Numbered from the stretch's first letter, positions 8,805 to 19,364 are shown. The stretch: DNA of 64,000 nucleotides from Lachnospiraceae bacterium JLR.KK008 (GCA_037015955.1 CP143548.1:954001-1018000); one strand, 5' to 3'. The notes: generated by a model not told the origin, from the letters alone. Translations and numbers: made by a program.

Positions 8805-10334
8805 ATGAGAGAAAAGTATGAGTCGCTGGCTTTGGCGGATCTGAAAGCGATCGCAAAGTCGAGGGGGATCAGAGGCACTTCCACGATGAAAAAGGCTCAG
8901 GTTGTGGAGGCGATGCTGGAGATGGATGCCAGAGCAGGGCAGGCCGGTCCGGCAGACAGTGACACAGGGACTTCCGAAAGGAATGACAGTGTGGAGGAGG
9001 CCGGGGGAAGTGCGGGAGCAGAGAGGAGCGAGCGGCCCGAGCGGCCGGAGGGAAGCGTGAGAGCGGAACGGAGCGAGCGGTCAGAGGGAAGTGCGAGAGT
9101 GGAGCGGATTGAGCGGATACAGCGTCCGGATCGGGCGGACAGAAGCGAGAGGCCGGAGCGCAGTGAGAGAGACAAGGCGGAGAATGAGAAAGCGCTGGCT
9201 GAGCTTGACAGCGGAGAGCTGGCCAACGGTATTCTGGAAGTGATGCCGGACGGATATGGGTTTATCCGCTGTGAAAATTATCTGCCGGGAGAGAACGATG
9301 TGTATGTGGCGCCCAGTCAGATCCGCCGTTTCGGGCTGAAGACAGGCGACATCGTGGAAGGCAATACGAGAGTGAAGACGCAGGCGGAAAAGTTCAGCGC
9401 ACTGCTGTTTGTGAAAAGGATCAACGGATATATGCCGGATGCAGCGGCGCGCCGTCGCAATTTTGAGGATATGACGCCCATTTTCCCGGATAAACGGCTG
9501 CGTATGGAGACGCCGGGCGCGAGTGTGGCGATGCGCATTATGGACCTGATGAGCCCGGTAGGCAAGGGACAGAGAGGCATGATCGTATCTCCTCCAAAAG
9601 CGGGTAAGACGACACTTTTAAAAGAAGTAGCGAAGTCGATCAAGAAAAATAATCCGGAGATGCACCTGATCATTCTTTTGATTGATGAGCGCCCTGAGGA
9701 AGTGACAGATATACGGGAAGTGATTGAAGGACCGAATGTGGAGGTGATTTATTCCACATTTGACGAGCTTCCGGAACATCATAAAAGAGTGTCGGAGATG
9801 GTCATTGAGCGGGCAAAACGACTCGTGGAGCACGGACGTGATGTGACGATTCTGCTGGACAGCATTACGAGACTTACAAGGGCATACAACCTTGTCGTAC
9901 CGCCGAGCGGCAGGACATTATCAGGCGGTCTGGACCCGGCGGCCCTTCATATGCCGAAACGCTTTTTCGGAGCGGCGAGAAATATGCGGGAAGGAGGCAG
10001 TCTGACGATCCTTGCCACGGCGCTTGTGGAAACCGGGAGTAAGATGGACGACGTGATATACGAGGAATTTAAGGGAACCGGCAACATGGAGATGGTGCTT
10101 GACCGAAAACTGTCGGAGCGCCGTGTGTTCCCGGCCATTGACATACCAAAGTCCGGTACGAGGCGGGAAGACCTGCTGCTCAGTCAGGAAGAGCTGGAGG
10201 CGATCAACATTATGCGTAAGGCACTGAACACGATGAAGCCGGAGGAGGCAGTAGATAAGATTCTTGATATGTTCTCCAGAACAAGGAATAATACAGAATT
10301 TGTAGGTATGGTAAAGAAAATTAAATTCTTCTAA
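8805..10334 (+). CDS. rho: Transcription termination factor Rho with a disordered Arg/Glu/Ser insert
   Basis: Hexameric RNA helicase that ends transcription. Order of parts: Rho_N domain ([20 protein letters not shown], residues about 6-40), a low-complexity insert of Arg, Glu, Ser and Pro (about residues 65-128, built of repeated ERSER/RPERP units), the cold-shock-like RNA-binding domain ([19 protein letters not shown]), the P-loop ([12 protein letters not shown]), and the motor with Q- and R-loops ([11 protein letters not shown]). At 509 aa it is longer than the 419-aa E. coli protein because of the insert. Start ATG follows GGGAGG at 8789-8794. Monocistronic by its own promoter; the next gene has a separate one. 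Confidence 0.97.
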   Translation: MREKYESLALADLKAIAKSRGIRGTSTMKKAQVVEAMLEMDARAGQAGPADSDTGTSERNDSVEEAGGSAGAERSERPERPEGSVRAERSERSEGSARVERIERIQRPDRADRSERPERSERDKAENEKALAELDSGELANGILEVMPDGYGFIRCENYLPGENDVYVAPSQIRRFGLKTGDIVEGNTRVKTQAEKFSALLFVKRINGYMPDAAARRRNFEDMTPIFPDKRLRMETPGASVAMRIMDLMSPVGKGQRGMIVSPPKAGKTTLLKEVAKSIKKNNPEMHLIILLIDERPEEVTDIREVIEGPNVEVIYSTFDELPEHHKRVSEMVIERAKRLVEHGRDVTILLDSITRLTRAYNLVVPPSGRTLSGGLDPAALHMPKRFFGAARNMREGGSLTILATALVETGSKMDDVIYEEFKGTGNMEMVLDRKLSERRVFPAIDIPKSGTRREDLLLSQEELEAINIMRKALNTMKPEEAVDKILDMFSRTRNNTEFVGMVKKIKFF

Positions 10335-10340
10335 AAATAC

Positions 10341-10369
10341 TTGCAAGAAAGAACAAGCTGTGATACAAT
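10341..10369 (+). promoter_or_regulatory. Predicted promoter for rpmE
   Basis: TTGCAA (10341-10346), 17-bp spacer, TACAAT (10364-10369), starting just after the rho stop. The leader to rpmE would be about 75 nt. Ribosomal protein L31 leaders are known regulators in Firmicutes, but a conserved fold was not recognised here by eye. Confidence 0.65.
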
Positions 10370-10450
10370 GATTAAGCTGTTTGTAGGAGTATTACAGACA
10401 TAAAAGTGTAAACATGAAGATCATTTTATTACAATAGAGAGGTGAAAACG

Positions 10451-10657
10451 ATGAAAGAAGGAATCCATCCCACATATTATCAGGCAACGGTGACGTGCAA
10501 CTGTGGAAATACATTTGTGACAGGGTCCACGAAGCCTGAAATCCACGTAGAAGTTTGTTCCAAGTGCCATTCATTCTACACAGGTCAGCAGAAGTCTGCA
10601 AGGGTTGCCGGACGAATTGATAAGTTCAATAAGAAATATGGCGTTGAAAGCAAATAG
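10451..10657 (+). CDS. rpmE: 50S ribosomal protein L31 (zinc-containing form)
   Basis: Ribosomal protein L31. Starts [20 protein letters not shown] at position 10451, placed by the GAGAGGTG ribosome site 6 nt upstream; the in-frame ATG three codons earlier is less well spaced. Cys residues in TCNCGN and CSKCHSFY make the zinc site, so this is the C+ form, with [16 protein letters not shown] in the C-terminal tail. 68 aa is the expected size. Followed by a strong intrinsic terminator. Confidence 0.95.
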   Translation: MKEGIHPTYYQATVTCNCGNTFVTGSTKPEIHVEVCSKCHSFYTGQQKSARVAGRIDKFNKKYGVESK

Positions 10658-10667
10658 CAGTACAGAA

Positions 10668-10700
10668 AAGGTTGAGGTTTATGATCTCAACCTTATTTTT
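10668..10700 (+). terminator. Intrinsic terminator after rpmE
   Basis: Perfect 9-bp stem AAGGTTGAG/CTCAACCTT (10668-10676 and 10686-10694) with a 9-nt loop, followed by ATTTTT. Confidence 0.88.
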
Positions 10701-10767
10701 ACACTTTTATACATTTCACAGGTCGAGGTACATAGATGATGGAATGTATAGATCCGGAGGTTTTACA

Positions 10768-11877
10768 ATGAGGAAGAAATGCAATCGTTCCTGTGGTATC
10801 GGCGGACAGGCGGTGCTGGAAGGCGTTATGATGAAAAACAAAGACGCCTATGCGGTGGCGGTCAGGAAACCGGACGGGGAGATCGTTGTCGAGACAGAAG
10901 AGTTTCACGGGGTGCTGCATGGCAGCGTGCTGAAAAAGATTCCCTTTGTGCGTGGTATCTTTCAGTTTCTTGATTCGATGATACTTGGTATGCGTACACT
11001 GACATTTTCGGCTTCTTTTTATGAGGACGGGGAAGAGAAACAGAAGGGCAATAAGCCTTCTTTGTTTGAAAAGATATTTGGCGATAAGGCAGAGGACATA
11101 GCGATGGGGCTTACGATGGCTGTCTCTCTCGTGCTGGCGGTGGCGGTCTTTATGATATTGCCCTTTTTTCTCTCCAGCCTGATGGGCAGTTATGTGCGCA
11201 ATGCCTCGCTTCTGGCGATTCTGGAGGGTGTGATCCGCATTGTGATCTTTGTGTTGTATGTCGTTGGCATCTCGGCGATGAAGGACATTCACCGATTATA
11301 CCAGTACCACGGAGCGGAACACAAATGTATTAACTGTATCGAAAAAGGACGTCCGCTGACCGTGCACAACGTGATGCGCAGTTCCAGGCAGCATAAGCGC
11401 TGTGGAACGAGCTTTTTGCTGTTTGTCATGTTCGTCAGTGTAGTTCTGTTCTTTTTTATCCGGGTGGAGCATCCGGTATACCGGGTAGCGGTCCGCATTG
11501 CGCTGGTTCCGGTTATTGCGGGAATCTCCTATGAGATCATCCGTCTGGCGGGAAACAGCAACAATATTTTTGTGAGAATGCTCTCTGCGCCGGGCATGTG
11601 GCTGCAAAAACTGACGACGAAGGAGCCGGATGAAGCGATGGTGGCGGTGGCGATTGCTTCCGTGGAAGCAGTGTTTGACTGGAAAGCCTATCTGAAGGAA
11701 ACGTTTGGATATGATGTCGACGATTCATGGCTGACAGACGGAGCGGGCGATGATGAGGAAGAGGATGAGATGGATTCTTCAGCCGTCGGTAAGGAGATGG
11801 CAGCCTCAGACAGTGACGAAGAGATGGCAGACGCAGGCGGTCAAAGGACGGAAAGCAATGTTGAGGAAAGCAGATAG
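10768..11877 (+). CDS. DUF1385 family membrane protein (YqhQ-like)
   Basis: Integral membrane protein of the DUF1385/YqhQ family, function unknown. The N-terminal signature GIGGQAVLEGVMMKNKDAYA and the YHGAEHKCINCIE motif (His and Cys pair, possible metal site) are diagnostic. Three to four hydrophobic segments lie between about residues 105 and 275 and are followed by a very acidic C-terminal tail (DDEEEDEMDS). The ATG at 10768 has CGGAGG 7 nt upstream; an earlier in-frame start is possible but lacks family similarity. The stop touches the prmC start. In many Firmicutes yqhQ precedes prmC-prfA, as here. Confidence 0.88.
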   Translation: MRKKCNRSCGIGGQAVLEGVMMKNKDAYAVAVRKPDGEIVVETEEFHGVLHGSVLKKIPFVRGIFQFLDSMILGMRTLTFSASFYEDGEEKQKGNKPSLFEKIFGDKAEDIAMGLTMAVSLVLAVAVFMILPFFLSSLMGSYVRNASLLAILEGVIRIVIFVLYVVGISAMKDIHRLYQYHGAEHKCINCIEKGRPLTVHNVMRSSRQHKRCGTSFLLFVMFVSVVLFFFIRVEHPVYRVAVRIALVPVIAGISYEIIRLAGNSNNIFVRMLSAPGMWLQKLTTKEPDEAMVAVAIASVEAVFDWKAYLKETFGYDVDDSWLTDGAGDDEEEDEMDSSAVGKEMAASDSDEEMADAGGQRTESNVEESR

Positions 11878-12720
11878 ATGCAATACCGGGAATTGTATGA
11901 GTATGGTGTGAAGTGCCTGCGTGAAGCGGATATTGCGGAGGCGGAGCTGGATGCCCGCCTGTTGCTGGAGCATATATGCCATACAGACAGGAACACGCTG
12001 CTTGTTCATGGTGAGAGGGAAGTCGGGCCCGGGCAGGAAAAGCGTTACGCAGAACAGATCATAGAGAGAAAGCGGCATGTTCCGCTGCAATATATTACAG
12101 GTGTGCAGGAATTTATGGGGCTTACGTTTGAGGTGAACCCTCATGTGCTTATTCCACGGCAGGATACGGAACTGCTCGTGGAGGAGGCTATGAAGGAGCT
12201 GCATGATGGCATGGATATTCTGGATATGTGCACCGGAAGTGGCTGTATCCTGCTCAGTCTGCTGCATTACTCCAATGACTGCAGTGGTGTCGGCGCCGAC
12301 GTCTCGCAACAGGCGCTGGACACTGCAGCCCGGAATGCGGCGGCGCTTTCCGTGAAAGGCGCGGAATTCGTGCGGAGCGATTTGTTTGCGGGACTGGAAC
12401 AGGGACGCAGGTTCGATCTGCTTGTCTCCAACCCGCCTTATATACCATCCGCAGTGATTCCGTCCCTGATGGCGGAAGTGCGTCTGCATGAGCCTCATAC
12501 CGCGCTGGATGGAAAAGCGGACGGGCTGTATTTCTACCGAACGATCAGCAGGGAAGCAAAATCTTATTTGTACAGAGGCGCCTCCGTGTTTTTTGAGATC
12601 GGATATGATCAGGGGGAAGCCGTGAGCGGCATTCTGGCCGAAGAAGGGTATCGGGAGATAGAAGTACGCAGAGACTTTGCCGGACTGGATAGAGTTGTCA
12701 AATGCGTGTTTCTGGAATAG
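11878..12720 (+). CDS. prmC: Peptide chain release factor N5-glutamine methyltransferase
   Basis: Methylates the Gln of the GGQ motif in release factors. The catalytic NPPY is present in LLVSNPPYIPS, and the SAM-binding motif reads ILDMCTGSGCILLSL. The N-terminal helical domain includes VPLQYITGVQEFMGL. At 280 aa it is full length. It starts immediately after the DUF1385 stop, with GAGGAAAG inside that gene as ribosome site. Its substrate RF1 is encoded just downstream. Confidence 0.94.
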   Translation: MQYRELYEYGVKCLREADIAEAELDARLLLEHICHTDRNTLLVHGEREVGPGQEKRYAEQIIERKRHVPLQYITGVQEFMGLTFEVNPHVLIPRQDTELLVEEAMKELHDGMDILDMCTGSGCILLSLLHYSNDCSGVGADVSQQALDTAARNAAALSVKGAEFVRSDLFAGLEQGRRFDLLVSNPPYIPSAVIPSLMAEVRLHEPHTALDGKADGLYFYRTISREAKSYLYRGASVFFEIGYDQGEAVSGILAEEGYREIEVRRDFAGLDRVVKCVFLE

Positions 12721-12767
12721 GCCGGTCTGAGACCGGAGTATGACAGGCAAGCGCCGGAGGGAAGAGG

Positions 12768-13841
12768 ATGTTTGATAAATTAGAAGATCTGATCAACAGA
12801 TTTGAAGAGATTATGAACGAGTTGAATGAGCCTGATGTGGCGAACAATCAGGAGCGTTTCCGCAGGCTGATGAAAGAACAGAGCGATCTGACACCGATCG
12901 TAGAGGCTTATAAAGAATATAAGAAATGCCGGCAGGACATTGAGGACAGTCTGGCCATGCTGGAGGAGGAAAGTGATGCGGAGATGCGGGAGATGCTCAA
13001 GGAAGAGCTGGTCGGCGGTAAGAAGCGGGTGGAGGAGCTGGAGCAGGAGCTGAAAATATTACTGCTGCCAAAAGATCCCAATGATGATAAGAACGTGATC
13101 GTAGAGATCCGTGCGGGCGCAGGCGGAGATGAGGCGGCACTGTTTGCGGCGGAGATTTACCGTATGTATGTGCATTATGCAGAGGGCAGACGATGGAAGG
13201 TAGAGACGGCAGAGGCGGAGGAGATCGGCATCGGCGGCATGAAGAGTGTGACCTTTATGATTACGGGAGCGGGCGCTTATTCTGTGATGAAGTATGAGAG
13301 CGGCGTGCACCGGGTACAGCGTGTACCGGAGACCGAGTCCGGAGGCCGGATTCACACTTCCACAATTACGGTGGCGGTTATGCCGGAGGCGGAAGAAGTG
13401 GACGTACAGATCGATGAGAAAGACATCCGTATTGATGTGATGCGTGCGTCCGGTAACGGCGGACAGTGTGTGAATACGACGGACTCAGCGGTGCGTCTGA
13501 CGCACTATCCGACTGGCATTGTCGTGTACAGCCAGACGGAGAAATCGCAGCTTCAAAATAAGGCCAAGGCGTTTGCTCTTCTGCGGGCCAAGTTGTATGA
13601 CATGGAATGCCAGAAGGCGCATGATGCGGAGGCAGAGGCGAGAAGGAGCCAGATCGGCACGGGAGACCGTTCCGAAAAGATACGTACGTACAATTTCCCG
13701 CAGGGGCGTGTGACGGATCACCGGATCAATCTGACACTGTATAAGCTGGATAAAATCATGAACGGAGATATTCAGGAGATTATTGACGCCTGCATTGCCG
13801 CCGATCAGGCGGCCAAGCTGGCAAAGATGGGAGAGGCATAG
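12768..13841 (+). CDS. prfA: Peptide chain release factor 1
   Basis: RF1 reads UAA and UAG stop codons. The catalytic GGQ is in [17 protein letters not shown], and the codon-recognition region contains the RF1-type PxT-like segment near [13 protein letters not shown]. 357 aa is the normal length. ATG follows GGAGGGAAGAGG. In operon with prmC; the next gene starts 6 bases after the stop. Confidence 0.96.
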   Translation: MFDKLEDLINRFEEIMNELNEPDVANNQERFRRLMKEQSDLTPIVEAYKEYKKCRQDIEDSLAMLEEESDAEMREMLKEELVGGKKRVEELEQELKILLLPKDPNDDKNVIVEIRAGAGGDEAALFAAEIYRMYVHYAEGRRWKVETAEAEEIGIGGMKSVTFMITGAGAYSVMKYESGVHRVQRVPETESGGRIHTSTITVAVMPEAEEVDVQIDEKDIRIDVMRASGNGGQCVNTTDSAVRLTHYPTGIVVYSQTEKSQLQNKAKAFALLRAKLYDMECQKAHDAEAEARRSQIGTGDRSEKIRTYNFPQGRVTDHRINLTLYKLDKIMNGDIQEIIDACIAADQAAKLAKMGEA

Positions 13842-13847
13842 GAAGCG

Positions 13848-16085
13848 ATGAGCATTGTATATCATGAGAACAGTAAAACCTTTCATCTGTATAACGATGT
13901 CATCAGTTATCTGATGACCGTGCTGGACAACGGACATATCGGACAGTTATATTTCGGAAAACGGGTCCATGACAAAGAAGATTTTTCTTACCTGCTGGAA
14001 CAAGGGATGCGGGGGATGTGTTCGTATCTTACCGAGGACGAAGAACCGCTGTCACTAGAGCATATCAAGCAGGAATTTCCGGTCTATGGAACGACGGATT
14101 ACCGTCATTCGATGACGGAAATCTTGCAAAATAATGGCAGCCGCATCTCGGATTTTCGCTATGAAAGCCATGTTATCACGGCGGGTAAGCCAAAACTGGA
14201 AGGACTTCCCGCTACCTATACGGAGAAGGACGAAGAGGCGGACACATTATGTATCGTCTTGAAAGATACTCTCACAGGAATCCGTGCGGAACTGTCTTAC
14301 AGTATTTTCGAGATGGGTGGGATCATTGCCCGAAATGTCCGTTTTGTCAATGAAGGCAGTGAGAGTGTGCATCTGACGCGGGCAATGAGTCTGTGTCTGG
14401 ATTTACCCGATCATGACTATGAATGGCTGCAGCTTTCCGGCTGCTGGGCGAGAGAGCGGCATATCATAAGCCGGCCTCTGACAGAGGGGCTTCAGGCGGT
14501 TGACAGTCTGCGTGGCAATTCATCCCACGAACAGAATCCCTTTGTTGTGCTAAAGCGCAGGCATGCAGATGAGGGACAGGGAGAGGTGCTGGGCGTCTCA
14601 CTGGTATACAGTGGAAATTTTCTGATACAGGCGCAGGTGGACACCTATGATACGACACGGTTGCTGGCCGGCATCAATCCGTATGGGTTTGACTGGAAGC
14701 TGGAATGCGGCGGTCAGTTTCAGACGCCGGAGGCGGTTCTCGTCTATTCGGACAAGGGTCTGAACGGTATGAGTCAGACTTTTCACAGGCTGTACCAGAG
14801 ACGGCTGGCGAGAGGATTTTGGCGTGACAGAGAACGGCCTGTCCTGCTCAATAACTGGGAAGCGACTTATTTTGATTTCACACAGGAGCAGTTGATTGAT
14901 ATAGCCACGAAAGCAAAAGAGTGCGGTGTAGAGCTGTTTGTGCTCGATGACGGCTGGTTTGGAAGCCGGACGGGAGAGCGGGCCGGTCTGGGTGACTGGG
15001 TGGCCAATCCGCAGAGACTGCCCGGCGGGATCACCGGTCTCGCGGAGCGCATCGAAGCGCTGGGGATGAAATTCGGTCTCTGGTTTGAACCGGAGATGAC
15101 AAATAAAGATTCGGATCTGTACCGGGCGCATCCGGACTGGATTCTGGCTACGCCCGACAGGAACCAGTCGCATGGAAGACATCAGTTTGTACTGGATTTT
15201 TCCAGAAAAGAGGTCGTAGATCATATCCATGCGATGATGGCAAAAATATTGCGGGAGGCCAAAGTTTCCTATGTGAAGTGGGATATGAACAGAAGCATCA
15301 CGGAGTGCTACTGCGCGGCCCTGCCCGCAGACCGGCAGGGAGAAGTATTCCACAGATATATACTCGGCGTATACGATCTGTATGAGCGGCTGCGGGAAGA
15401 ATTTCCGCAGGTACTCTTTGAGTCGTGCGCGAGCGGCGGCGGCCGTTTTGATCCGGGGATGCTTTATTACGCACCCCAGTGCTGGACAAGTGATGATTCC
15501 GATGCAGTGGAACGTCTGAAGATTCAGTACGGGACTTCACTCTGCTATCCGCTGAGCAGTATGGGCAGTCATGTTTCGGCGTCGCCGAATCATCAGCTTC
15601 TGCGCATGACTCCGCTGCATACGAGAGCGAATGTAGCATATTTTGGCACATTTGGGTACGAGCTCGATCTGAACAAATTGTCAGAACAGGAGATCTCGCA
15701 GGTAAAAGAGCAGATCTGCTTTATGAAGAAATACCGCCGCGTACTGCAGTTTGGTACATTTTACCGGCTGCAGAGCCCCTTTGAGAGTAATGAGACGATA
15801 TGGATGGCGGTGAGTGAAGACCGGAGTCTGGCGATTGTCGGCTGGTATCGTGTCTTAAATGGCATCTGCGGCGCTTATACGCGGGTCCGTCTGCAGGGGC
15901 TTGATCCGGACAGTCTGTATCACAGTCAGCGGGATGATTCTTTCTGCTTTGGGGATGAGCTGATGAACATCGGCCTGCTCACATCGGACGGGGCTTCCGG
16001 GAAAACCGGAGAAGGAGTGGAGCCTGGTATGGATTTTGACTCAAGGATTTATGTACTGGAGGCGGTGGCACAGAGCGGGAAATAA
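13848..16085 (+). CDS. Alpha-galactosidase, glycoside hydrolase family 36
   Basis: Hydrolyses terminal alpha-1,6-galactose from raffinose-family sugars or galactomannans. No signal peptide, so intracellular. The nucleophile Asp lies in YVKWDMNRSITE and the acid/base Asp in CWTSDDSDAVERLKIQ; LFVLDDGWFGSR and FESCASGGGRFDPGMLYY are further GH36 motifs. Length of 745 aa is typical of group I tetrameric enzymes. Start placed 6 nt after prfA with a weak AGGAAG site. Its place at the end of a translation-factor operon is unusual; no sugar transporter or regulator is next to it. Ends at a strong terminator. Confidence 0.94.
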   Translation: MSIVYHENSKTFHLYNDVISYLMTVLDNGHIGQLYFGKRVHDKEDFSYLLEQGMRGMCSYLTEDEEPLSLEHIKQEFPVYGTTDYRHSMTEILQNNGSRISDFRYESHVITAGKPKLEGLPATYTEKDEEADTLCIVLKDTLTGIRAELSYSIFEMGGIIARNVRFVNEGSESVHLTRAMSLCLDLPDHDYEWLQLSGCWARERHIISRPLTEGLQAVDSLRGNSSHEQNPFVVLKRRHADEGQGEVLGVSLVYSGNFLIQAQVDTYDTTRLLAGINPYGFDWKLECGGQFQTPEAVLVYSDKGLNGMSQTFHRLYQRRLARGFWRDRERPVLLNNWEATYFDFTQEQLIDIATKAKECGVELFVLDDGWFGSRTGERAGLGDWVANPQRLPGGITGLAERIEALGMKFGLWFEPEMTNKDSDLYRAHPDWILATPDRNQSHGRHQFVLDFSRKEVVDHIHAMMAKILREAKVSYVKWDMNRSITECYCAALPADRQGEVFHRYILGVYDLYERLREEFPQVLFESCASGGGRFDPGMLYYAPQCWTSDDSDAVERLKIQYGTSLCYPLSSMGSHVSASPNHQLLRMTPLHTRANVAYFGTFGYELDLNKLSEQEISQVKEQICFMKKYRRVLQFGTFYRLQSPFESNETIWMAVSEDRSLAIVGWYRVLNGICGAYTRVRLQGLDPDSLYHSQRDDSFCFGDELMNIGLLTSDGASGKTGEGVEPGMDFDSRIYVLEAVAQSGK

Positions 16086-16107
16086 AGAGTAAGAAGATAC
16101 CGGTAGC

Positions 16108-16140
16108 AAATGGGAAGGGCATAAACCCTTCCCATTTTTT
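16108..16140 (+). terminator. Intrinsic terminator, end of prmC-prfA-galactosidase operon
   Basis: Perfect 12-bp stem AAATGGGAAGGG/CCCTTCCCATTT (16108-16119 and 16126-16137) ending in a T run. The A-rich 5' side means it could also act for the minus-strand genes. Confidence 0.92.
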
Positions 16141-16187
16141 ATGATATTAAGAAATTACAATTTCTTTTCCGTAAGCAGACAGCAGTG

Positions 16188-16628
16188 CTATTCATCTCCG
16201 GCTTGAACGATGGCGATGGAAGAATCCCCTTTGCGTGCCTGCTCGATGACAGCAGCAGATAATTTTTCAAAGTTGCTGCCGGAGTGGCTGGCGCCGGTGA
16301 TGGCGTCCAGTTCATCCGGATTTTGTGTTTCGATCAGCTGTGCCACATATCTGCGCGTGTAGTCGTTGGGATATGTACTTCCTGTGGCAAGCATATTGTG
16401 CATGTAGGCATTATCCCACGCCTTGATATAACCGCTCGGATCCTTGGCGTTAAACTCCGCGTAGACGATCGCATCGTCCTTGACAAAAATACACAGATAT
16501 TCTTTCCAGCCGTGAGAATAGTCCGACATCTCTGCGGTATAGAAACCGTCTTTCATCTCTGATTTTAAACTGCATCCGTTTAACAAAACGATAAGGAAAA
16601 GCAGTGCAAGACAAATTCTTTTTTTCAT
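16188..16628 (-). CDS. Lipoprotein with FMN-binding domain
   Basis: Predicted surface lipoprotein: signal peptide with lipobox LLNGC (Cys19), then a single FMN_bind-like domain. The motif DAITGASHSG at residues 108-117 fits the [ST]-G-A-[ST] pattern that ApbE-type transferases use to attach FMN covalently. Comparable domains occur in PplA, RnfG and NqrC, which carry electrons to extracytoplasmic acceptors. GAGGAGG precedes the ATG. It lies 15 nt after the chemoreceptor stop on the same strand, so the two are probably co-transcribed. Actual flavinylation is inferred from the motif only. Confidence 0.75.
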   Translation of the reverse strand: MKKRICLALLFLIVLLNGCSLKSEMKDGFYTAEMSDYSHGWKEYLCIFVKDDAIVYAEFNAKDPSGYIKAWDNAYMHNMLATGSTYPNDYTRRYVAQLIETQNPDELDAITGASHSGSNFEKLSAAVIEQARKGDSSIAIVQAGDE

Positions 16629-16643
16629 GAATGGTCCTCCTCA

Positions 16644-18608
16644 TCATATCATTTCATTTATCTTCACTTGTGAGACATAATCTTTCAGGCTTTCGGACTG
16701 TGACAGTGAGTCGGCGGCTATATCGGTCATCTCTTCTGCCAGTCCTTTGTTTGCATCGGCAATGTCCTGTAAGGAGACAAGCTGGGAGTTGATTGCTGTG
16801 ACGGCGACTGTCTGGTCCTCCACCGTATCGGACAATTTGGATGAAATATTGTGGAATTGTTCCGCTACCTGTCTGATCTGTTCGAAGGCCTTTGCGGTCT
16901 GATCAGCAGTCTCATGCGCCTGCCGGATCGTCTGTACGGCATCCTGGGTAATGCTCATTGTCTGCTGTAAAGCCTGTGCAGTCTGGGCAGAGAGATGCCC
17001 GATCTCAGCGGCAACGACTGCAAAACCGCGCCCCGCCTCACCGGCAGCAGCGGCTTCAATCGCGGCGTTCAGGGAGAGCAGATTGGTTTCACTGGAAATA
17101 TCTTCAATCAGCAGGCTGATCTGAGATATTTTTTCTATGGAGGCGCTGATCTGTTTCATAGCATCCAGCATTTTTTGCATATAACTGTCGCCAAGCAGCG
17201 TTTTCTCGTTGGCGTTTTCGGAACACGACTCGATCTCAAGCACATTGTCTTTATTCTTTTCAATGGAAGCCATGATACCGGACATACCGCTTTCTAATTG
17301 AGTCAGCAGGGCTGCCTGATTCAGAGAGCCATCGTATAAAGACTTTGCATGGTCTGACACACTGACAGAGTTCTGGTTTACTTCCATGGAAGACTGATTC
17401 ATGCGCATCATTGTCTTGTTCAGAGACTCGGTAATGTTGACAAGAGAGTCATGGATTGACGCAAAATCGCCCTGAAAGTTATCAGGGACCGTTATCGTGT
17501 AGTCACCACCGGACAGAGAAGAGAGACAGTGTTGAATATCTTCTCTGTAATGGTTGAGACTGGTGATCATCTGATCAAGTGCATCTGTGAGGATGAGCGT
17601 CTCTTCGCTGCTGTCCGAGCGGACGACCGAATCTGTCAGATTGCCATTGGCAAGAGACTGGAGCCGTTTTGTCGCAGACAACAGAGAGTCCGAAATCTTC
17701 CGGGCCAGAGGAGTGATGACAGCGGCAGCCGTGAGCAGCAACAGGAGAGAGATCACGACAGTTACCCCGATAGAAGCTACCATAACGTTCATGTATTCAT
17801 TTTGTGGTACTTTAACGAGCAGAGACCAGTTTGTACCGGGAATCGGCGCATAGCCTACATAGTGATTGACATGCTTCATATATGTAAGTGCGGAGCCGGT
17901 CTGAAAGGCGCGTGCCCTGTCGAATATTTCTGCATTTTTATCTGAGGTATACAAATCGTAAATATTTTGCTGTTCGATGATCTTCTGTTTGGAACTGTCG
18001 CCGATGATGATACCTTCTTCGTTGATAATGCAGGCGCTTCCGGTGTCGCCAAGGATCAGAAGGCTGAGAACATCGTGCAGAAGATCGTATTTATAACTTC
18101 CGATGAGATAACCGGTCACCTGATCATCATTTTTCAGGGTGGTACCTACACAGAGCTGAAGGAGACCGTCCTCCTCGTATGGTTCGCCGATAACAGTGCT
18201 TTGTGTCTGGGTCAGATAAGAATAATATTTGGTGTCCGCGATGGAAGCCGGTGCGAGATCATCTCCGTATAATTTCTGACCGGACGGATCATAGGCGGCT
18301 ATCCACACAAATTCGATCAGCGTCTGGATTTCATCTATGCGGGCCTGTTTTTGCTCTGCCGGAACGGAAGGATCTGAAAAAACAGATTCCGCAGACAGAT
18401 TGAACATACGTTCCGTGAGCAGATGAAGATTGGAACTGATGCTTTGAGAAGCAATCCTTGTAGTGATCTGCATATTATCCAGTAAGATTGTGTTGGCAGA
18501 GTGGATGGTACCAACGGCCATCGTAATGGTAATCAGCGCTGCCAAGAGGATAGATACAGACATAACATAAAAAATAATTTTGTGTTTTAGGTTCTGGCTC
18601 TTTTTCAT
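16644..18608 (-). CDS. Methyl-accepting chemotaxis protein with extracytoplasmic Cache domain
   Basis: Transmembrane chemoreceptor of about 654 aa. A first membrane helix ([18 protein letters not shown]) is followed by a roughly 240-residue periplasmic-side double-Cache-like domain, a second helix near residues 275-297, HAMP, and a cytoplasmic signalling domain with the hairpin tip [20 protein letters not shown] near residue 515. The ATG at 18608 ([10 protein letters not shown]) is chosen because residues upstream of it do not fit the family; AAGGAG lies 12 nt away, slightly far. No flagellar or che genes are in the window. The neighbouring FMN lipoprotein suggests a link to redox or electron-acceptor sensing, an inference. 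Confidence 0.9.
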   Translation of the reverse strand: MKKSQNLKHKIIFYVMSVSILLAALITITMAVGTIHSANTILLDNMQITTRIASQSISSNLHLLTERMFNLSAESVFSDPSVPAEQKQARIDEIQTLIEFVWIAAYDPSGQKLYGDDLAPASIADTKYYSYLTQTQSTVIGEPYEEDGLLQLCVGTTLKNDDQVTGYLIGSYKYDLLHDVLSLLILGDTGSACIINEEGIIIGDSSKQKIIEQQNIYDLYTSDKNAEIFDRARAFQTGSALTYMKHVNHYVGYAPIPGTNWSLLVKVPQNEYMNVMVASIGVTVVISLLLLLTAAAVITPLARKISDSLLSATKRLQSLANGNLTDSVVRSDSSEETLILTDALDQMITSLNHYREDIQHCLSSLSGGDYTITVPDNFQGDFASIHDSLVNITESLNKTMMRMNQSSMEVNQNSVSVSDHAKSLYDGSLNQAALLTQLESGMSGIMASIEKNKDNVLEIESCSENANEKTLLGDSYMQKMLDAMKQISASIEKISQISLLIEDISSETNLLSLNAAIEAAAAGEAGRGFAVVAAEIGHLSAQTAQALQQTMSITQDAVQTIRQAHETADQTAKAFEQIRQVAEQFHNISSKLSDTVEDQTVAVTAINSQLVSLQDIADANKGLAEEMTDIAADSLSQSESLKDYVSQVKINEMI

Positions 18609-18701
18609 GTTAATACAATACTCCTTCTTATTTATTAGGTGATACCATCCGGAAGTATAACACAGACAAGACAATTTTTCCATAGTTTTGGCAAAAACTG
18701 C

Positions 18702-18731
18702 TTGACATGGCAGTGGAAAATCGCATATTGT
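18702..18731 (+). promoter_or_regulatory. Predicted promoter for the PH-domain protein gene
   Basis: Consensus TTGACA (18702-18707) with TATTGT (18726-18731) 18 bp away, 75 bp before the plus-strand start codon. On the minus strand an extended -10 (TGTTATACT) at about 18654-18662 could serve the chemoreceptor gene. Confidence 0.5.
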
Positions 18732-18806
18732 CTTGATATATAAGGTTGTAATTGATCCTGTTTTGGGACAAGATCCAATAACAGGACGACATTGGAGGGG
18801 AAAAGT

Positions 18807-19364
18807 ATGGATGATTACGATGGATATGGACAATTCACAGGGTGTCTGTTGTTTGATGAACATCTTGTGTGGAAAGGCAGGCCCGTAAAAGGGCATGTGT
18901 TTTCTCAGAGGGACATTTTTATGATACCGTTCAGCATTGTTTGGGGTGGTTTTGCCATATTCTGGGAGGTCAGTGCGGTGGTGTCAGGCGCGCCGGTTTT
19001 CTTTTGCCTGTGGGGCATTCCGTTTGTTCTCGTAGGACTTTATATGATTGCGGGACGTTTTTTCGTGCAGCAGTATATGCGCGGTATTACTTATTATGCG
19101 GTTACAGACAGGAGAGTGCTTATATCCCGGGGCGGTAAGATCAGCTCTCTGAACAGGAGCTGTGCTCCGGAAATGCACATGACTGTGAACAGAGACGGCT
19201 CCGGTACGATCATGTTTGGCAACGTCCGCAGCAATGCTTATGGATACTGGTGGACATATCATGGTTCGGCGCAGCAGGATATGAATGGATTTGCTCTGGA
19301 AAATATTCCGGATGTAAATCAGGTATACCGTCTGTTAATGGGAGTATCTCCGCAGGCAATATAG
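18807..19364 (+). CDS. Membrane protein with bacterial PH-like domain
   Basis: 185-aa protein with two adjacent hydrophobic segments ([20 protein letters not shown] and a second around [16 protein letters not shown]), then a PH-like domain starting at [11 protein letters not shown], the typical YdbS/bPH signature ('YxVTDxRV'). Start ATG at 18807 has GGAGGGG 6 nt upstream; a TTG start 5 codons earlier would put the ribosome site inside the gene. Function unknown. Not obviously linked to neighbours. Confidence 0.72.
   Translation: MDDYDGYGQFTGCLLFDEHLVWKGRPVKGHVFSQRDIFMIPFSIVWGGFAIFWEVSAVVSGAPVFFCLWGIPFVLVGLYMIAGRFFVQQYMRGITYYAVTDRRVLISRGGKISSLNRSCAPEMHMTVNRDGSGTIMFGNVRSNAYGYWWTYHGSAQQDMNGFALENIPDVNQVYRLLMGVSPQAI

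Noticed and set aside
11806-12750. 314-codon open frame antisense to prmC
   Set aside because: Shadow of prmC; no recognisable domain or start signal.
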